41,197 bases of DNA. Source: Oscillibacter sp. MSJ-31 (GTDB lineage: Bacteria > Bacillota > Clostridia > Oscillospirales > Oscillospiraceae). Location: the NCBI RefSeq assembly GCF_018918025.1, contig NZ_JAHLPT010000020.1:1-41197 (forward strand), written 5' to 3'. Positions 13,955 through 34,062 of the stretch are shown here, in pieces. Both the position numbers and the translations under genes were made by a program. The notes beneath the pieces were generated by a model, which was given only the letters and a program-made list of their open reading frames with translations, was not told the DNA's origin and did not search any database. The stretch's first letter is position 1; each line of letters begins with the position of its first letter.

Positions 13955-14884
13955 ATGAAGACCTATGATACCATTACCGACCTGATCGGCTCCACTCCCC
14001 TGCTCAAGCTCAACCGTTTCGCCGCTGCGGAAAACCTCGGCGCTGAGGTCTACGCAAAGCTCGAATACTTCAATCCCGCCGGCTCCGTCAAGGACCGCAT
14101 CGCCTATGCCATGATCACTGACGCCGAGAAGAGCGGCGCGCTCAAGCCCGGCTCCGTCATCATCGAGCCGACCAGCGGCAACACCGGCATCGGCCTTGCC
14201 GCCGTCGCCGCCGCACGCGGCTACCGCATCATCATCGTTATGCCCGAGACCATGAGCGTCGAGCGCCGTCAGCTGATGAAGGCCTACGGCGCGGAGCTGG
14301 TGCTCACCGAGGGCGCCAAGGGCATGAAGGGCGCCATTGCCAAGGCGCAGGAGCTGGCCGCCCAGACGCCGGACAGCTTCATCCCCGGTCAGTTCACCAA
14401 CCCCGCGAACCCCTCCGCGCACCGCGCGACCACAGGCCCCGAGATCTGGAACGACACCGACGGCACCGTGGACATCTTTGTTGCGGGCGTCGGCACCGGC
14501 GGTACGCTGACCGGCGTGGGCGAATACCTCAAGAGCCAGAACCCCAACGTCAAGGTCGTAGCGGTCGAGCCCGCCGGCTCCCCGGTCCTGTCCAAGGGCG
14601 TCGCGGGCGCGCACAAGATCCAGGGCATCGGCGCGGGCTTCGTGCCCGACACGCTCAACACCAAGATCTACGATGAGATCATCACGGTGGAGAACGAGGA
14701 CGCCTTTGCCACCGGCCGCGAGCTGGCGCGCAAGGAGGGTCTGCTCGTCGGCATCTCCTCCGGCGCGGCAGTGTGGGCCGCCGCCCAGCTCGCCAAGCGT
14801 CCCGAGAATCAGGGCAAGCGCATCGTCGTCCTGCTGCCCGACACCGGCGACCGCTACCTTTCCACCCCGATGTTCGCAGACTGA
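13955..14884 (+). CDS. cysK: Cysteine synthase (O-acetylserine sulfhydrylase A)
   Basis: The 309-aa PLP enzyme makes cysteine from O-acetylserine and sulfide. The PLP lysine lies in AGSVKDRIA, the substrate loop in [10 protein letters not shown], and the phosphate-binding glycine loop in [12 protein letters not shown]. The C-terminal [14 protein letters not shown] is typical of CysK, and length is normal. The ATG at 13955 follows AAGGAG with 9-nt spacing. It appears to be transcribed alone from a regulated promoter through a leader peptide. No cysE is in the window. Its last 31 bp overlap the end of the convergent gene. Confidence 0.97.
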   Translation: MKTYDTITDLIGSTPLLKLNRFAAAENLGAEVYAKLEYFNPAGSVKDRIAYAMITDAEKSGALKPGSVIIEPTSGNTGIGLAAVAAARGYRIIIVMPETMSVERRQLMKAYGAELVLTEGAKGMKGAIAKAQELAAQTPDSFIPGQFTNPANPSAHRATTGPEIWNDTDGTVDIFVAGVGTGGTLTGVGEYLKSQNPNVKVVAVEPAGSPVLSKGVAGAHKIQGIGAGFVPDTLNTKIYDEIITVENEDAFATGRELARKEGLLVGISSGAAVWAAAQLAKRPENQGKRIVVLLPDTGDRYLSTPMFAD

Positions 14885-15585
14885 TCCCACGCTACCCTTT
14901 TGACGCAGATCTCCTCCGCGCGCAGCGCGAGGGAGGCATACCATGCGGCGAGGAACTGTTCCGGCTCTCCGCCGCATTTCTCTGCCCGCTCACCTCCGTA
15001 GGTCACGCGCAGCGACGCAGCGCCGAGCGGCAGGACAATGCCCCTCGCCGCAGAAATCTCTGCCGCATCGTCAAAGCAGAGCACGATGTCCGCGCCCTCC
15101 GGCACGCGCAGGACAGGAGCCGCGACGCCGAAGCGGCTGCGCAGCGTCTGCGACAGCTCCCAGCCGCCCTGCGCCGTGCAGAGCTGCAAATAGCGCGTGT
15201 CCGCCGCCAGTGTCTCCGCCGCCGCGGCATAGGCGCGCGTGACGCGCAGAGCGCAGAGCGCGACGGTCGCTCTGCGCGGTGCGATCTCCTGCTGTGCCAT
15301 CACACGGCGCGCGATGGCGGCAGCCGCCGCCTCGCGCAGAGGCCGCACATCCACCGGGACGATCCCCCGCGCGGCAAAGCGCTCATACGCGGAAAACCCC
15401 CGCGGAAAGACCGTCTGCGTCACACCGTACCATTCCAGCGTCCGCGCGGCGGTACGCAGGCTCCACGCCGCGCGCAGACCATCGCCGTGCCGGATGCCTG
15501 CGGCAAGGAACCGCACGCCGCCCAGGCGCTTTTCCCTCGCGCCGCAGCGCTCGCCCGCGCCGCGCCATTCCACTAATCCAAACAT
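14854..15585 (-). CDS. Hypothetical protein, 243 aa
   Basis: I recognise no named domain in this Ala- and Arg-rich protein of very high GC. It has no signal peptide or obvious membrane helix. The C-terminal part contains alternating hydrophobic strands (DIVLCFDDA and [17 protein letters not shown]). The ATG at 15585 has GAGAGGGG just upstream, and third-position GC is high as in true genes. It converges on cysK with a 31-bp overlap of coding ends. A spore-related or lineage-specific role is possible but not supported directly. Confidence 0.65.
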   Translation of the reverse strand: MFGLVEWRGAGERCGAREKRLGGVRFLAAGIRHGDGLRAAWSLRTAARTLEWYGVTQTVFPRGFSAYERFAARGIVPVDVRPLREAAAAAIARRVMAQQEIAPRRATVALCALRVTRAYAAAAETLAADTRYLQLCTAQGGWELSQTLRSRFGVAAPVLRVPEGADIVLCFDDAAEISAARGIVLPLGAASLRVTYGGERAEKCGGEPEQFLAAWYASLALRAEEICVKRVAWDQSANIGVER

Positions 15586-15617
15586 GGTTCCCCTCTCTCC
15601 CCTGCCCCACGACGCAA

Positions 15618-15651
15618 AAAGGACTCTCCCTACTCTATGGGAGAGTCCTTT
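15618..15651 (-). terminator. Terminator of ftsEX-M23 operon
   Basis: A perfect 13-bp stem (15618-15630 with 15639-15651) with an 8-nt loop follows the M23 peptidase stop. On the minus strand it is followed by TTGCG. Confidence 0.8.
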
Positions 15652-15669
15652 GTTTCCATACCGATAAAT

Positions 15670-16884
15670 TCAGTTCCACGCCTTGACGTAGTCCGTCAGG
15701 TACTTGAGCGGATCGACGAGCTGACCGTTTTCCGTGATCTCAAAATGCAGATGCGGGCCGCTGCCGACGCCGCTCGAGCCGGTCACGCCGATGGCTTGTC
15801 CCTGTTTGACCACTGTACCGACGCTCACCGAGCGCTTGGAAAGGTGCTGATAGGTGGTCGTGTTGCCGCTGCCGTGGCTGATGACGATGTACTGTCCGCG
15901 CACATTGTTGCTCGACGAAATGATGACCGTGCCCGCCTTGGCGGCGTAGACGGTGGAGCTGTAGTACACGCCGCCGATGTCGATGCCGCGGTGATTGGTG
16001 GAAGCCCCGCTGATGCCGGTGTTGCGCTTGCCGAAGGGCGATGTGACGCGCTTGCTGGTCGTCACGGGCCAGATGTAGCCGCCGTAGGTCACCGTCGTGT
16101 TGCCCTGCTGCGCGGCAAGCTCCTTGCTCAGCCGGACGATCTCCGCCTGTGTCTTTTCCTCCTCGGCCTCGATCTCGGCGAGCACGTCCTTATAATCCGC
16201 CTCGTTCTCTTCCATTTCCTTGATGAGACCGGTCGCCTCGGTGCGCTGATCGCGCAGCTCGTTGTTCTTCGCCGCCAGCGCCTCCTTGGCGCTCTGCTGC
16301 TCGGCGAGTGAGGTCTCGAGCGTCTGCTGCTTTTCCGCGATCTGCGCCTGCAGCACACGCAGGTCGTCGATCACGCGCTGGTCCGCCTCCATCACCTCGC
16401 TGATGAAGTCCATCGCGCCAAGCAGCTCTTCAAAGCTCGACGCCTGAAAGAGCACCGACCAGTAGGACACCGTCCCGCGCTCCTCCATCGCGCGCACGCG
16501 CTTGCAGAACAGCTCATACTGGTCCGCCTCCTGCGCCTGCGTCTCGTTGAGCTCCTGCTCGGTCTGCTCGATGAGCGTTTCATACTGCGCGATCTGCTGC
16601 TCGGTGTTGGCGATCTCCGCGCTGATGAGGTCGATCTGCTGGTCGAGCAGCGCCTTGCGCTTGAGCGTGTTGGCCTTGTCCTTTTTGAGCGCGCTGAGCT
16701 GCTTGTTCACCTCGCTCTTCTTGCTTGAGAGCGCGTTGGATTCCTTTTTCAGCTTGTCGATGTCCGCCTGCGTGACGGCGGAGGCCGTCTGCGGCGGCAG
16801 GCGCAGCGGCGTCAGATCCGCCGCGAGCACGCCGAAAGCGAACAGGAGCGCGACCGCCGCGCGCAGGATCCGTTTTGTTTTCAT
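15670..16884 (-). CDS. Secreted coiled-coil M23 peptidase (EnvC/PcsB-like)
   Basis: The 404-aa protein has an N-terminal signal peptide (cleavage likely after ASA near residue 36), a long coiled coil (about 38-260) and a C-terminal LytM/M23 domain (about 275-395). The zinc ligands lie in NHRGIDIG (His and Asp), and the HLH motif (His378, His380) is intact, so the domain is probably catalytic. It follows ftsE and ftsX in one operon, as in systems where FtsEX activates an extracellular coiled-coil hydrolase or its activator at the septum. The ribosome binding site AGGAGG precedes the ATG. Confidence 0.92.
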   Translation of the reverse strand: MKTKRILRAAVALLFAFGVLAADLTPLRLPPQTASAVTQADIDKLKKESNALSSKKSEVNKQLSALKKDKANTLKRKALLDQQIDLISAEIANTEQQIAQYETLIEQTEQELNETQAQEADQYELFCKRVRAMEERGTVSYWSVLFQASSFEELLGAMDFISEVMEADQRVIDDLRVLQAQIAEKQQTLETSLAEQQSAKEALAAKNNELRDQRTEATGLIKEMEENEADYKDVLAEIEAEEEKTQAEIVRLSKELAAQQGNTTVTYGGYIWPVTTSKRVTSPFGKRNTGISGASTNHRGIDIGGVYYSSTVYAAKAGTVIISSSNNVRGQYIVISHGSGNTTTYQHLSKRSVSVGTVVKQGQAIGVTGSSGVGSGPHLHFEITENGQLVDPLKYLTDYVKAWN

Positions 16885-16902
16885 GGGCAGCCGCCCTCCT
16901 TT

Positions 16903-17790
16903 TCAGACTTGCAGGAATTTGCGGATCGCCGTCAGGCTGCCGCCGACGCCGACGAGCATCCCCACGCCGACGAACACCAGCGCGACCGGCTTCCATATCG
17001 TCGCAAAGTCCACAACGCTGAAGAGGTTCAGCACGTCGGACACGGAAATGCTCCGCGCGACGGTCGCGTACAGCAGCCATTGCAGACCGAAGGCGATGCC
17101 CGCGCTCAAAAAGCCGATGATGAAGCCCTCATACACAAAGGGCCAGCGGATGAAGCCGTTCGTCGCACCGACCATCTTCATAATGGCGATCTCGTCACGC
17201 CGGTCGAAGGTCGTGAGCTTGATGGTGTTGGAAATGATGAACACGGAAACGACCAGCAATATCGCAATGAGCGCAATACATACCACGCCCGCCACGTTCC
17301 GCAGCGTGATGAAGCCCTCCGCCAGATTTTCGTCCGCGCGGGCGTCCGCGATGCCGGTCACCTTCTTGACCGCCTCGCGCGTCTCCTCCATCCGGCCGAG
17401 GTCGATCACCTTAATGGCAAAGCGGTCGCGCAGGATCTCCGGGTCCAGATCGCCGAGGGCGTATTTCCCCTCGTACTTTTTCTCGAAGGTCTCGCACGCC
17501 TCCTCGCGCGTGATAAAGCGCACGCTCCTCACATTCGGCACCGCCTCGACGGCGGACTGGAGCGAGCGCCCCTGTGCCTCCGTGAGCGTATCGTCCACAA
17601 AGGCAAGGATCTCGTTTTCACTTTCCAGCTGACGAAGCTGCTCGTTGACGTTGTAGGCCACAAGGGAAAACGTGCCCATGACGAGCAGGCAGGCCACGGT
17701 GATGCCGACAGCCGCAAAGGACATAAAGCCGTGGCTGAACAGGTTCACCACGCCCTCGTGGAAAAAGTAACCAAAATCGTGTCTTCTCAT
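16903..17790 (-). CDS. ftsX: Cell division ABC transporter permease FtsX
   Basis: The 295-aa membrane protein has the FtsX plan. One helix at about 22-46 is followed by an extracellular domain (about 50-160) and three C-terminal helices (about 170-195, 220-245 and 265-285). The FDRRDEIAIMKMVGAT motif that couples to FtsE is present. It transmits ATP hydrolysis by FtsE to an extracellular peptidoglycan hydrolase, here probably the M23 protein encoded 18 bp downstream. Its ATG is 6 bp after the ftsE stop. Confidence 0.95.
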   Translation of the reverse strand: MRRHDFGYFFHEGVVNLFSHGFMSFAAVGITVACLLVMGTFSLVAYNVNEQLRQLESENEILAFVDDTLTEAQGRSLQSAVEAVPNVRSVRFITREEACETFEKKYEGKYALGDLDPEILRDRFAIKVIDLGRMEETREAVKKVTGIADARADENLAEGFITLRNVAGVVCIALIAILLVVSVFIISNTIKLTTFDRRDEIAIMKMVGATNGFIRWPFVYEGFIIGFLSAGIAFGLQWLLYATVARSISVSDVLNLFSVVDFATIWKPVALVFVGVGMLVGVGGSLTAIRKFLQV

Positions 17791-17796
17791 CGCGCC

Positions 17797-18474
<678 letters not shown>

Positions 18475-18518
18475 CGCCGTGTTCTCCCCTTTTTCTCCAA
18501 GTTTGCCTATTTTATTCT

Positions 18519-18547
18519 ATTATACGCGAGCGGCGAAGAAATGGCAA
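18519..18547 (-). promoter_or_regulatory. Promoter of ftsEX operon
   Basis: TTGCCA, 17 bp, TATAAT on the minus strand, about 40 nt before the ftsE ATG. Confidence 0.8.
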
Positions 18548-18617
18548 CAAAAATTATGTAAACAGCCGCTGTTTTTTTGACGCTCCCCAGCGGAAAAAGT
18601 TCCCAAGGCGCAAAAAA

Positions 18618-18641
18618 GAGGCTTTCCCTTCGGAAAGCCTC
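18618..18641 (-). terminator. Terminator of PucR-type gene
   Basis: A 10-bp stem with a 4-nt loop. On the minus strand it is followed by TTTTTTG. It lies just past the regulator's stop codon. Confidence 0.9.
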
Positions 18642-18654
18642 CTTCGCTATTCTC

Positions 18655-19749
18655 TTACGCCTCGATGCCGCGGGAGGCAAGGTACTTTTTGACCATCAGC
18701 GCCACCTTGAAGGTGATGGCGTCGTCGAACTCACGCAGGTCAAGGCCGGTGAGCTTCTTGATCTTCTCCAGACGGTAGACGAGCGTGTTGCGGTGGACGA
18801 ACAGCTTGCGCGCCGTTTCGGAGAGGACGAGGTTGTTCTCAAAGAACTTGTTGATGGTGAAAAGCGTCTCCTTATCGAGCGAGTCAATGGGGTTCTTCTT
18901 GAAGACCTCCTGCAGGAACATCTCGCACAGGGTAGTCGGCAGCTGATAGATCAGACGGCCGATGCCGAGGTTTTCGTAGCTGACAACATATTTCTCCGTA
19001 TCGAAGACCTTGCCGACCTCGATGGCAATCTGCGCCTCCTTGTAGCTCTTGGCGAGGTCGCGCAGGTGCGCGGCGACCGTGCCGATGCCGACGACGACCA
19101 TGCTCTCGCCGTTCTCACGCAGCGTCTCTTCAATGAGCTGGGCGGTCTTCTCCAGATCGCGCGTGCTGACATTCTCGCCAAGCTGCTGAATGAGCACCAC
19201 GTCGCTCTCGCCCATGGAAAGCGCAAAGCTGGTCTGGCGGTCCGGGAAGATGTTCTGCACCGCCTCCACGGTCAAGCCCTCAAAGTGCTCGTCCAGACGG
19301 CGGATCAGAAACACGCCGCGGTTGAGCTCGGTCTCAACGTGCAGTTCCTTGGCGCGGATATAGAGGTCGCTGAGCATGATGTTGTCGGAGATGATGTTCT
19401 TGATGAAGGAGACCTTGTCGTACTTCTCCTCATAATAGCTCTTGGCCGCGTTGAGCGCGACCGCCGCCATGGAGCAGGCCGCGCGGCTCATCTCGTTCTC
19501 GCCATAGGCAAAAACCGCAAAATCAAAGTGACCGTTCCAGCCGGACAGCGCCTTGAAGGTCTTGCCGCCGACTGGGATCACGCTCTCCTCCGCGTCGTTG
19601 ATGCTATTCACAAGCTCGTTCCAATGGCTGCCGATCTCGCTCAGCTCCGTACAGGCAATGACAGTGCCCTCGGCGTCGATCACGCCGATCTCGGTATCGA
19701 CCGCATCCTTGAATTGCAAAACGATGTTCTGGAAAACTCTCCCTGACAT
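18655..19749 (-). CDS. PucR/CdaR-type transcriptional regulator
   Basis: The 364-aa protein has an N-terminal sensor-like region (about 1-130), a middle GGDEF-like CdaR region (about 140-290) and a C-terminal PucR helix-turn-helix (about 305-360, ENNLVLSETARKLFVHRNTL followed by YRLEKIKKLTG). CdaR and PucR relatives respond to small molecules such as sugar acids or purine breakdown products. No catabolic operon is adjacent, so the target is unknown. It has its own promoter and terminator. The ribosome binding site GGGAGG precedes the ATG. Confidence 0.87.
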   Translation of the reverse strand: MSGRVFQNIVLQFKDAVDTEIGVIDAEGTVIACTELSEIGSHWNELVNSINDAEESVIPVGGKTFKALSGWNGHFDFAVFAYGENEMSRAACSMAAVALNAAKSYYEEKYDKVSFIKNIISDNIMLSDLYIRAKELHVETELNRGVFLIRRLDEHFEGLTVEAVQNIFPDRQTSFALSMGESDVVLIQQLGENVSTRDLEKTAQLIEETLRENGESMVVVGIGTVAAHLRDLAKSYKEAQIAIEVGKVFDTEKYVVSYENLGIGRLIYQLPTTLCEMFLQEVFKKNPIDSLDKETLFTINKFFENNLVLSETARKLFVHRNTLVYRLEKIKKLTGLDLREFDDAITFKVALMVKKYLASRGIEA

Positions 19750-19809
19750 GGTGTACCTCCCGAAACCCTTACGCGGGTAGTTTGTGCAACTTGCTGATTG
19801 AATGAAATT

Positions 19810-19838
19810 ATTATACTTGGCTTCGACATAATTTGCAA
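19810..19838 (-). promoter_or_regulatory. Promoter of PucR-type gene
   Basis: TTGCAA, 17 bp, TATAAT on the minus strand, giving a leader of about 55 nt. Confidence 0.85.
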
Positions 19839-19852
19839 GCTATTTTTTCTTT

Positions 19853-19885
19853 TTTCCACAAAAAACTTTTTCTTTTTTGTGGAAA
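19853..19885. repeat. AT-rich inverted repeat
   Basis: A 13-bp perfect inverted repeat (19853-19865 with 19873-19885), with arms ending in CCAC/GTGG next to six A or T residues. It lies between the rsuA-type stop and the regulator promoter. It may weakly terminate rsuA-type transcripts, but there is no proper T-tract. Confidence 0.5.
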
Positions 19886-19943
19886 GCGTAAAGGATATTG
19901 GGACAAGTGTTCAATCTCCCGCAAATTTCGTTGGGCATTTTGT

Positions 19944-20660
19944 CTACCGCTGAAGCTGCGCCTCCTCTGCTGCCGTCAGCAGGCGGAATTCGCCCGGCGC
20001 GAGCGTGTCATCGAGCCGCAGCGACCCCATCGAAAGGCGCTTCAAATACGTCACCGGCTTGCCGCGGGCAGCCAGCATCCGCTTGACCTGATGGAACTTC
20101 CCCTCGCGCAGCGTAACGAGACACTCGCTCGTCTCCCCTGCGGCAAGGATCTCCAGTCCTGCGGGCAGGCACTCCAGCCCGTCGCCGAGCATCATGCCCG
20201 CCTCGAACGCCGCGCAGTCCTCAGGCGCCAGTCGGCCTGACACGCGGGCATAATAGACCTTATCGACGTGCTTTTTCGGACTGAGCAGCGCGTGCGCCAG
20301 CTCGCCGTCGTCCGTCAAAAGCAGCAGCCCCTCCGTATCCTTATCGAGCCGTCCGACCGGAAACACGCCGATCTTGCGCAGCTCCGGCGTGAGCAGGTCC
20401 AGCACCGTCCTGCCCCGCCCGTCCTCGGTCGCGCTCAGCACGCCCGCAGGCTTATGCAGCATGACGTAGGTGTACCTTTGGAGCACCAGCTCCTCCCCGT
20501 TGACCGCGACGCGGCAGCTCTCCGCGTCATACTTCTCCTCCGCGCTGCCGGCGATCCTCCCGTCCACCAGCACGCGGCCTTCGCGCACGAGCGTCTTGAC
20601 CTCGCGGCGCGACCAGCGTCCCGTCGAGGCGATGAGCTTGTCCAGCCGTTCCTTCGCCAT
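19944..20660 (-). CDS. rsuA: RsuA-family rRNA pseudouridine synthase
   Basis: The 238-aa protein has an N-terminal S4 RNA-binding domain (about 4-50) and a pseudouridine synthase domain with the family II motif GRLDKDTEGLLLLTDDG holding the catalytic Asp. It matches 16S rRNA pseudouridine 516 synthase RsuA in size. RluB/E/F-like enzymes are alternatives, but the short length and the VFPVGRLDKDT context favour RsuA. The ATG at 20660 is preceded by GAGGAGAACGGGT. Confidence 0.9.
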   Translation of the reverse strand: MAKERLDKLIASTGRWSRREVKTLVREGRVLVDGRIAGSAEEKYDAESCRVAVNGEELVLQRYTYVMLHKPAGVLSATEDGRGRTVLDLLTPELRKIGVFPVGRLDKDTEGLLLLTDDGELAHALLSPKKHVDKVYYARVSGRLAPEDCAAFEAGMMLGDGLECLPAGLEILAAGETSECLVTLREGKFHQVKRMLAARGKPVTYLKRLSMGSLRLDDTLAPGEFRLLTAAEEAQLQR

Positions 20661-20754
20661 ACCCGTTCTCCTCTGCTTTCACTTTCATTTCTGCGCCCAT
20701 CCTATCATACTTTGCCCCGTTTGGGAATAGCCTTTTGTGAAAGGGTGTGACGCT

Positions 20755-21207
20755 GTGTTTATCTGCACGATGAAATATTCCCGCCGCCGGCTGCTCGGCG
20801 TTTTGTGGCTGCTGCTGCTTGCCTTTCTCGGCTTTCTCCTGCTTCGCTCATGCGGCTCGGACCGTACCGCTGCCGCCGCAACGAACGAGCAGCGCGTCGC
20901 CTACCTGAACTCCCTCGGCTGGCAGGTCGAGCCGGAGCCGGTCGAAACGCTCTCGCTCACCCTGCCCAAGGAGCTGGAGGAGCCCTATCTGAGCTACAAT
21001 GTGCTCCAGCGCGCGCAGGGCTTTGATCTGGAGCCCTGCTGCGGCAAAACGGTCGAGCGCTGCACCTACACGGTGAAAAACCATCCCTCGGGCAAGGTCT
21101 GTCAGGCCGACCTCTACATCTGCGGCGGCGAGATCGCCGCGGGCGATATCCTCTGCACCGGCGAAGGCGGCTTCATTGCGCCGCTGGCCTTCCCGAAGGA
21201 CGCCTGA
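20755..21207 (+). CDS. DUF4830 membrane-anchored protein
   Basis: The 150-aa protein begins with a short basic segment (KYSRRR), one transmembrane helix (about 10-32) and then an extracytoplasmic DUF4830 domain. That domain has NEQRVAYLNSLGWQV, YNVLQRAQGFDLEPCCGK and GGEIAAGDILC. Function is unknown. I chose the GTG at 20755 because AAAGGGTG lies 7 nt upstream; the ATG at 20770 has no ribosome binding site and the GTG at 20737 is within it. The domain has five cysteines, perhaps forming disulfides outside the cell. Confidence 0.78.
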   Translation: MFICTMKYSRRRLLGVLWLLLLAFLGFLLLRSCGSDRTAAAATNEQRVAYLNSLGWQVEPEPVETLSLTLPKELEEPYLSYNVLQRAQGFDLEPCCGKTVERCTYTVKNHPSGKVCQADLYICGGEIAAGDILCTGEGGFIAPLAFPKDA

Positions 21208-21264
21208 GCGCTCACCTTCCCCGCTTCGCTCTCGTTTTCCGGCGGAGCTTCTTCACAGGGCAAA

Positions 21265-21294
21265 AAGAAAGACAGCCTTTCGGCTGTCTTTCTT
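21265..21294. terminator. Bidirectional terminator (DUF4830 gene and tuf)
   Basis: A perfect 13-bp stem (21265-21277 with 21282-21294) with loop TTTC is flanked by AAAA on the left and TTCT on the right. It lies between the convergent DUF4830 and tuf genes. Confidence 0.9.
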
Positions 21295-21310
21295 CTATCT
21301 CATTCAGGAA

Positions 21311-22513
<1,203 letters not shown>

Positions 22514-22574
22514 TAGAGTGATCCTCCTATTATGATTTTTTCATTGTTTTCGGTGTCACTTGCATAACACCATG

Positions 22575-22603
22575 ATTTTACCGTAAATCGAGCTGATTTG
22601 CAA
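22575..22603 (-). promoter_or_regulatory. Promoter of tuf
   Basis: TTGCAA, 17 bp, TAAAAT on the minus strand, in the fusA-tuf gap. It lets tuf be expressed above the rest of the str operon. Confidence 0.75.
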
Positions 22604-22619
22604 CTGTTATTTTCGTGCC

Positions 22620-24707
<2,088 letters not shown>

Positions 24708-24725
24708 AAGATTCTCCTTGCTTTC

Positions 24726-25196
24726 TTACCAGCGGAAGTGGGCGAACGCCTTGTTGGCCTCGGCCATCTTGTGGGTATCTTCGCGCTTCTTCACAGCCGC
24801 GCCGGTGTTGTTGGCGGCGTCCATGAGCTCGCCGGCGAGACGCTCGGCCATGGTGCGCTCACCGCGGGCGCGGGAGTAGGCCGTCAGCCAACGCAGACCG
24901 AGGGTCTGACGACGGGCGGGACGAACCTCCATAGGGACCTGATAGTTGGCACCGCCGACACGGCGGGTCTTGGTTTCGAGAACGGGCATGATGTTTTCCA
25001 TCGCCTGGGTAAAGACATCGAGCGGCTCATTGCCGGTCTTTTCCTTGATGATGTCAAACGCACCGTAGACGACCTTCTGTGCAACGCCCTTCTTGCCGTC
25101 GAGCATGATGCTGTTGACGAGCTTGGTCACGAGGACACTGTTGTACATAGGATCGGGCAAAATTTCTCTCTTGGGAACATTACCTCTTCTGGGCAC
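24726..25196 (-). CDS. rpsG: 30S ribosomal protein S7
   Basis: The 156-aa protein matches S7 throughout ([50 protein letters not shown]). It binds the 3' major domain of 16S rRNA. Normal length and position in the str operon; the ribosome binding site AAGGAGGGAAGC precedes the ATG. Confidence 0.98.
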   Translation of the reverse strand: MPRRGNVPKREILPDPMYNSVLVTKLVNSIMLDGKKGVAQKVVYGAFDIIKEKTGNEPLDVFTQAMENIMPVLETKTRRVGGANYQVPMEVRPARRQTLGLRWLTAYSRARGERTMAERLAGELMDAANNTGAAVKKREDTHKMAEANKAFAHFRW

Positions 25197-25331
25197 TTTG
25201 CTTCCCTCCTTCTTATAATATAGAAATCATAGGTACTCGCGGACGGGGCTTGCCCCGCCGTGTTTCGGCCTGCCAAAGAGGTATCCTTATATGATAAGAC
25301 CTTTTGGCAAAGCTCTACTTTCATGCAGACC

Positions 25332-25748
25332 TTACTTCTGCTTCGGGCGCTTCGCGCCGTACTTGGAACGGCCCTGCATACGGCCCTGCACGCCCTGCGC
25401 GTCCAGAGTGCCGCGGATGATGTGGTAACGCACACCGGGGAGGTCCTTGACACGGCCGCCGCGGATCATGACCACAGAGTGCTCCTGCAGAGAATGACCG
25501 ACGCCGGGGATGTAAGCGGTGACCTCGTAGCCGTTGGTAAGACGCACACGGGCGATCTTACGAAGAGCGGAGTTCGGCTTCTTGGGGGTCGCGGTTCTCA
25601 CAGCGGTGCAGACGCCGCGCTTCTGAGGAGAAGGAAGGTTGGTTTCCTTGTTCTTCAGCGTGTTGAGGCTATACTGCATGGCGGGAGAATTGGACTTGTA
25701 GGTGGCCTGCTCTCTGCCCTTGCGGACCAGCTGATTAAAAGTAGGCAT
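25332..25748 (-). CDS. rpsL: 30S ribosomal protein S12
   Basis: The 138-aa protein matches S12 ([53 protein letters not shown]). It forms part of the decoding centre. The lysine in TPKKPNS, changed in streptomycin-resistant strains, is the wild-type residue. The 135-bp gap to rpsG has no gene; a short GGGC/GCCC hairpin is the only structure I see there. Confidence 0.98.
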   Translation of the reverse strand: MPTFNQLVRKGREQATYKSNSPAMQYSLNTLKNKETNLPSPQKRGVCTAVRTATPKKPNSALRKIARVRLTNGYEVTAYIPGVGHSLQEHSVVMIRGGRVKDLPGVRYHIIRGTLDAQGVQGRMQGRSKYGAKRPKQK

Positions 25749-25837
25749 TCAAAAGTTCTCCTTTCTGAAAAATTGCGAGCCGGAGGCTCAATTTATTTTT
25801 TACAGGATATCGGTAAAATATCCCGAAAAAACCATAT

Positions 25838-26077
25838 TTATCCGTTCAGGAGCGTTACGACCGCGGCGCCGACGGCGATGCCGGCCGCGCTGCCGAGCTG
25901 CGCCATCGTGAAGTCCCGCTCCACGGGGACCGACGCGCAGGCGTCCTCGACCCGTCCGGTCACAGCGGGGTCTGCGTCACAGGCAAGAAAGACCTTTCCG
26001 GCCCTCCCCTCGCGCAGCGCACGGAGCGATTGCTTCACGCCGACGACCTTTTGGGCGGTGCTGAGCTCTTCTAACAC
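25838..26077 (-). CDS. ybxF: L7Ae-family RNA-binding protein (YbxF-like)
   Basis: The 79-aa protein has the L7Ae/L30e kink-turn-binding fold (KVVGVKQSLRALREGRAGKV, then the AQLGSAAGIAVGAA loop). YbxF-type genes sit between rpoC and rpsL in many Firmicutes, as here. The start is GTG at 26077 with GAGGAGG about 9 nt upstream. It is the first gene after the str-operon promoter. Confidence 0.9.
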   Translation of the reverse strand: MLEELSTAQKVVGVKQSLRALREGRAGKVFLACDADPAVTGRVEDACASVPVERDFTMAQLGSAAGIAVGAAVVTLLNG

Positions 26078-26133
26078 GGCACGCCCTCCTCACGGCATAA
26101 CAAAATCCGCGAAACAGTCTCGCGCAAGGTAGA

Positions 26134-26162
26134 ATTATAGCATAGTTGTCCCCCACCGTCAA
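26134..26162 (-). promoter_or_regulatory. Promoter of ybxF-rpsL-rpsG-fusA
   Basis: TTGACG, 17 bp, perfect TATAAT on the minus strand, about 55 nt before ybxF. It separates the str genes from rpoBC. Confidence 0.88.
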
Positions 26163-26244
26163 GCGATATTTGCTCTTCGCAGCCTAAAATTTTCTCTGAA
26201 ATGTACGATTTTTTCATTTTCTTTTCAGTACTAATGTATAAAGG

Positions 26245-26271
26245 AAGAGCCGACCGGTGCGGTCGGCTCTT
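26245..26271 (-). terminator. Terminator of rpoBC
   Basis: A perfect 11-bp stem (26245-26255 with 26261-26271) with a 5-nt loop lies 13 nt after the rpoC stop. On the minus strand it is followed by CCTTTATAC, a modest T-tract. Confidence 0.75.
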
Positions 26272-26283
26272 CTTCTGCGATAT

Positions 26284-30045
<3,762 letters not shown>

Positions 30046-30065
30046 AATTCATGCTCCTCCTTTTC

Positions 30066-33791
<3,726 letters not shown>

Positions 33792-33968
33792 TTTTGCTCT
33801 TCACGCCTTTCCTTTCCCGCCGGTCTGTCTCCGGCGGGGAATGTATTGGTGTGCCGCGCGACACGCACGGCTTTGTTGATAGAAATATTGCATTTGCTCT
33901 TGTGCTTTTTTGTTTCCTGTGCTATCCTTGTGGCAATGGGTGAGGGTTCGCTTTGCGCATACTCTCAC

Positions 33969-34010
33969 ATATAAGCGCCTTATTTTATCAAAGTCAAGCA
34001 CGTAAGTCAA
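33969..34010 (-). promoter_or_regulatory. Two overlapping promoters of rpoBC
   Basis: On the minus strand one TTGACT (34005-34010) pairs with TAAAAT (33982-33987), and a second TTGACT (33992-33997) with TTATAT (33969-33974). Each has a 17-bp spacer. The two are offset by 13 bp, so polymerase could occupy only one at a time. Confidence 0.78.
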
Positions 34011-34025
34011 GTGCTTTCTGCAAAA

Positions 34026-34053
34026 AAACAGCAGCTTTTTCAAGCTGCTGTTT
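34026..34053 (-). terminator. Terminator of CNNM gene
   Basis: A perfect 12-bp stem (34026-34037 with 34042-34053) with a 4-nt loop. On the minus strand it is followed by TTTTG. It insulates rpoBC from the CNNM gene. Confidence 0.88.
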
Positions 34054-34062
34054 CTTTTTTGT

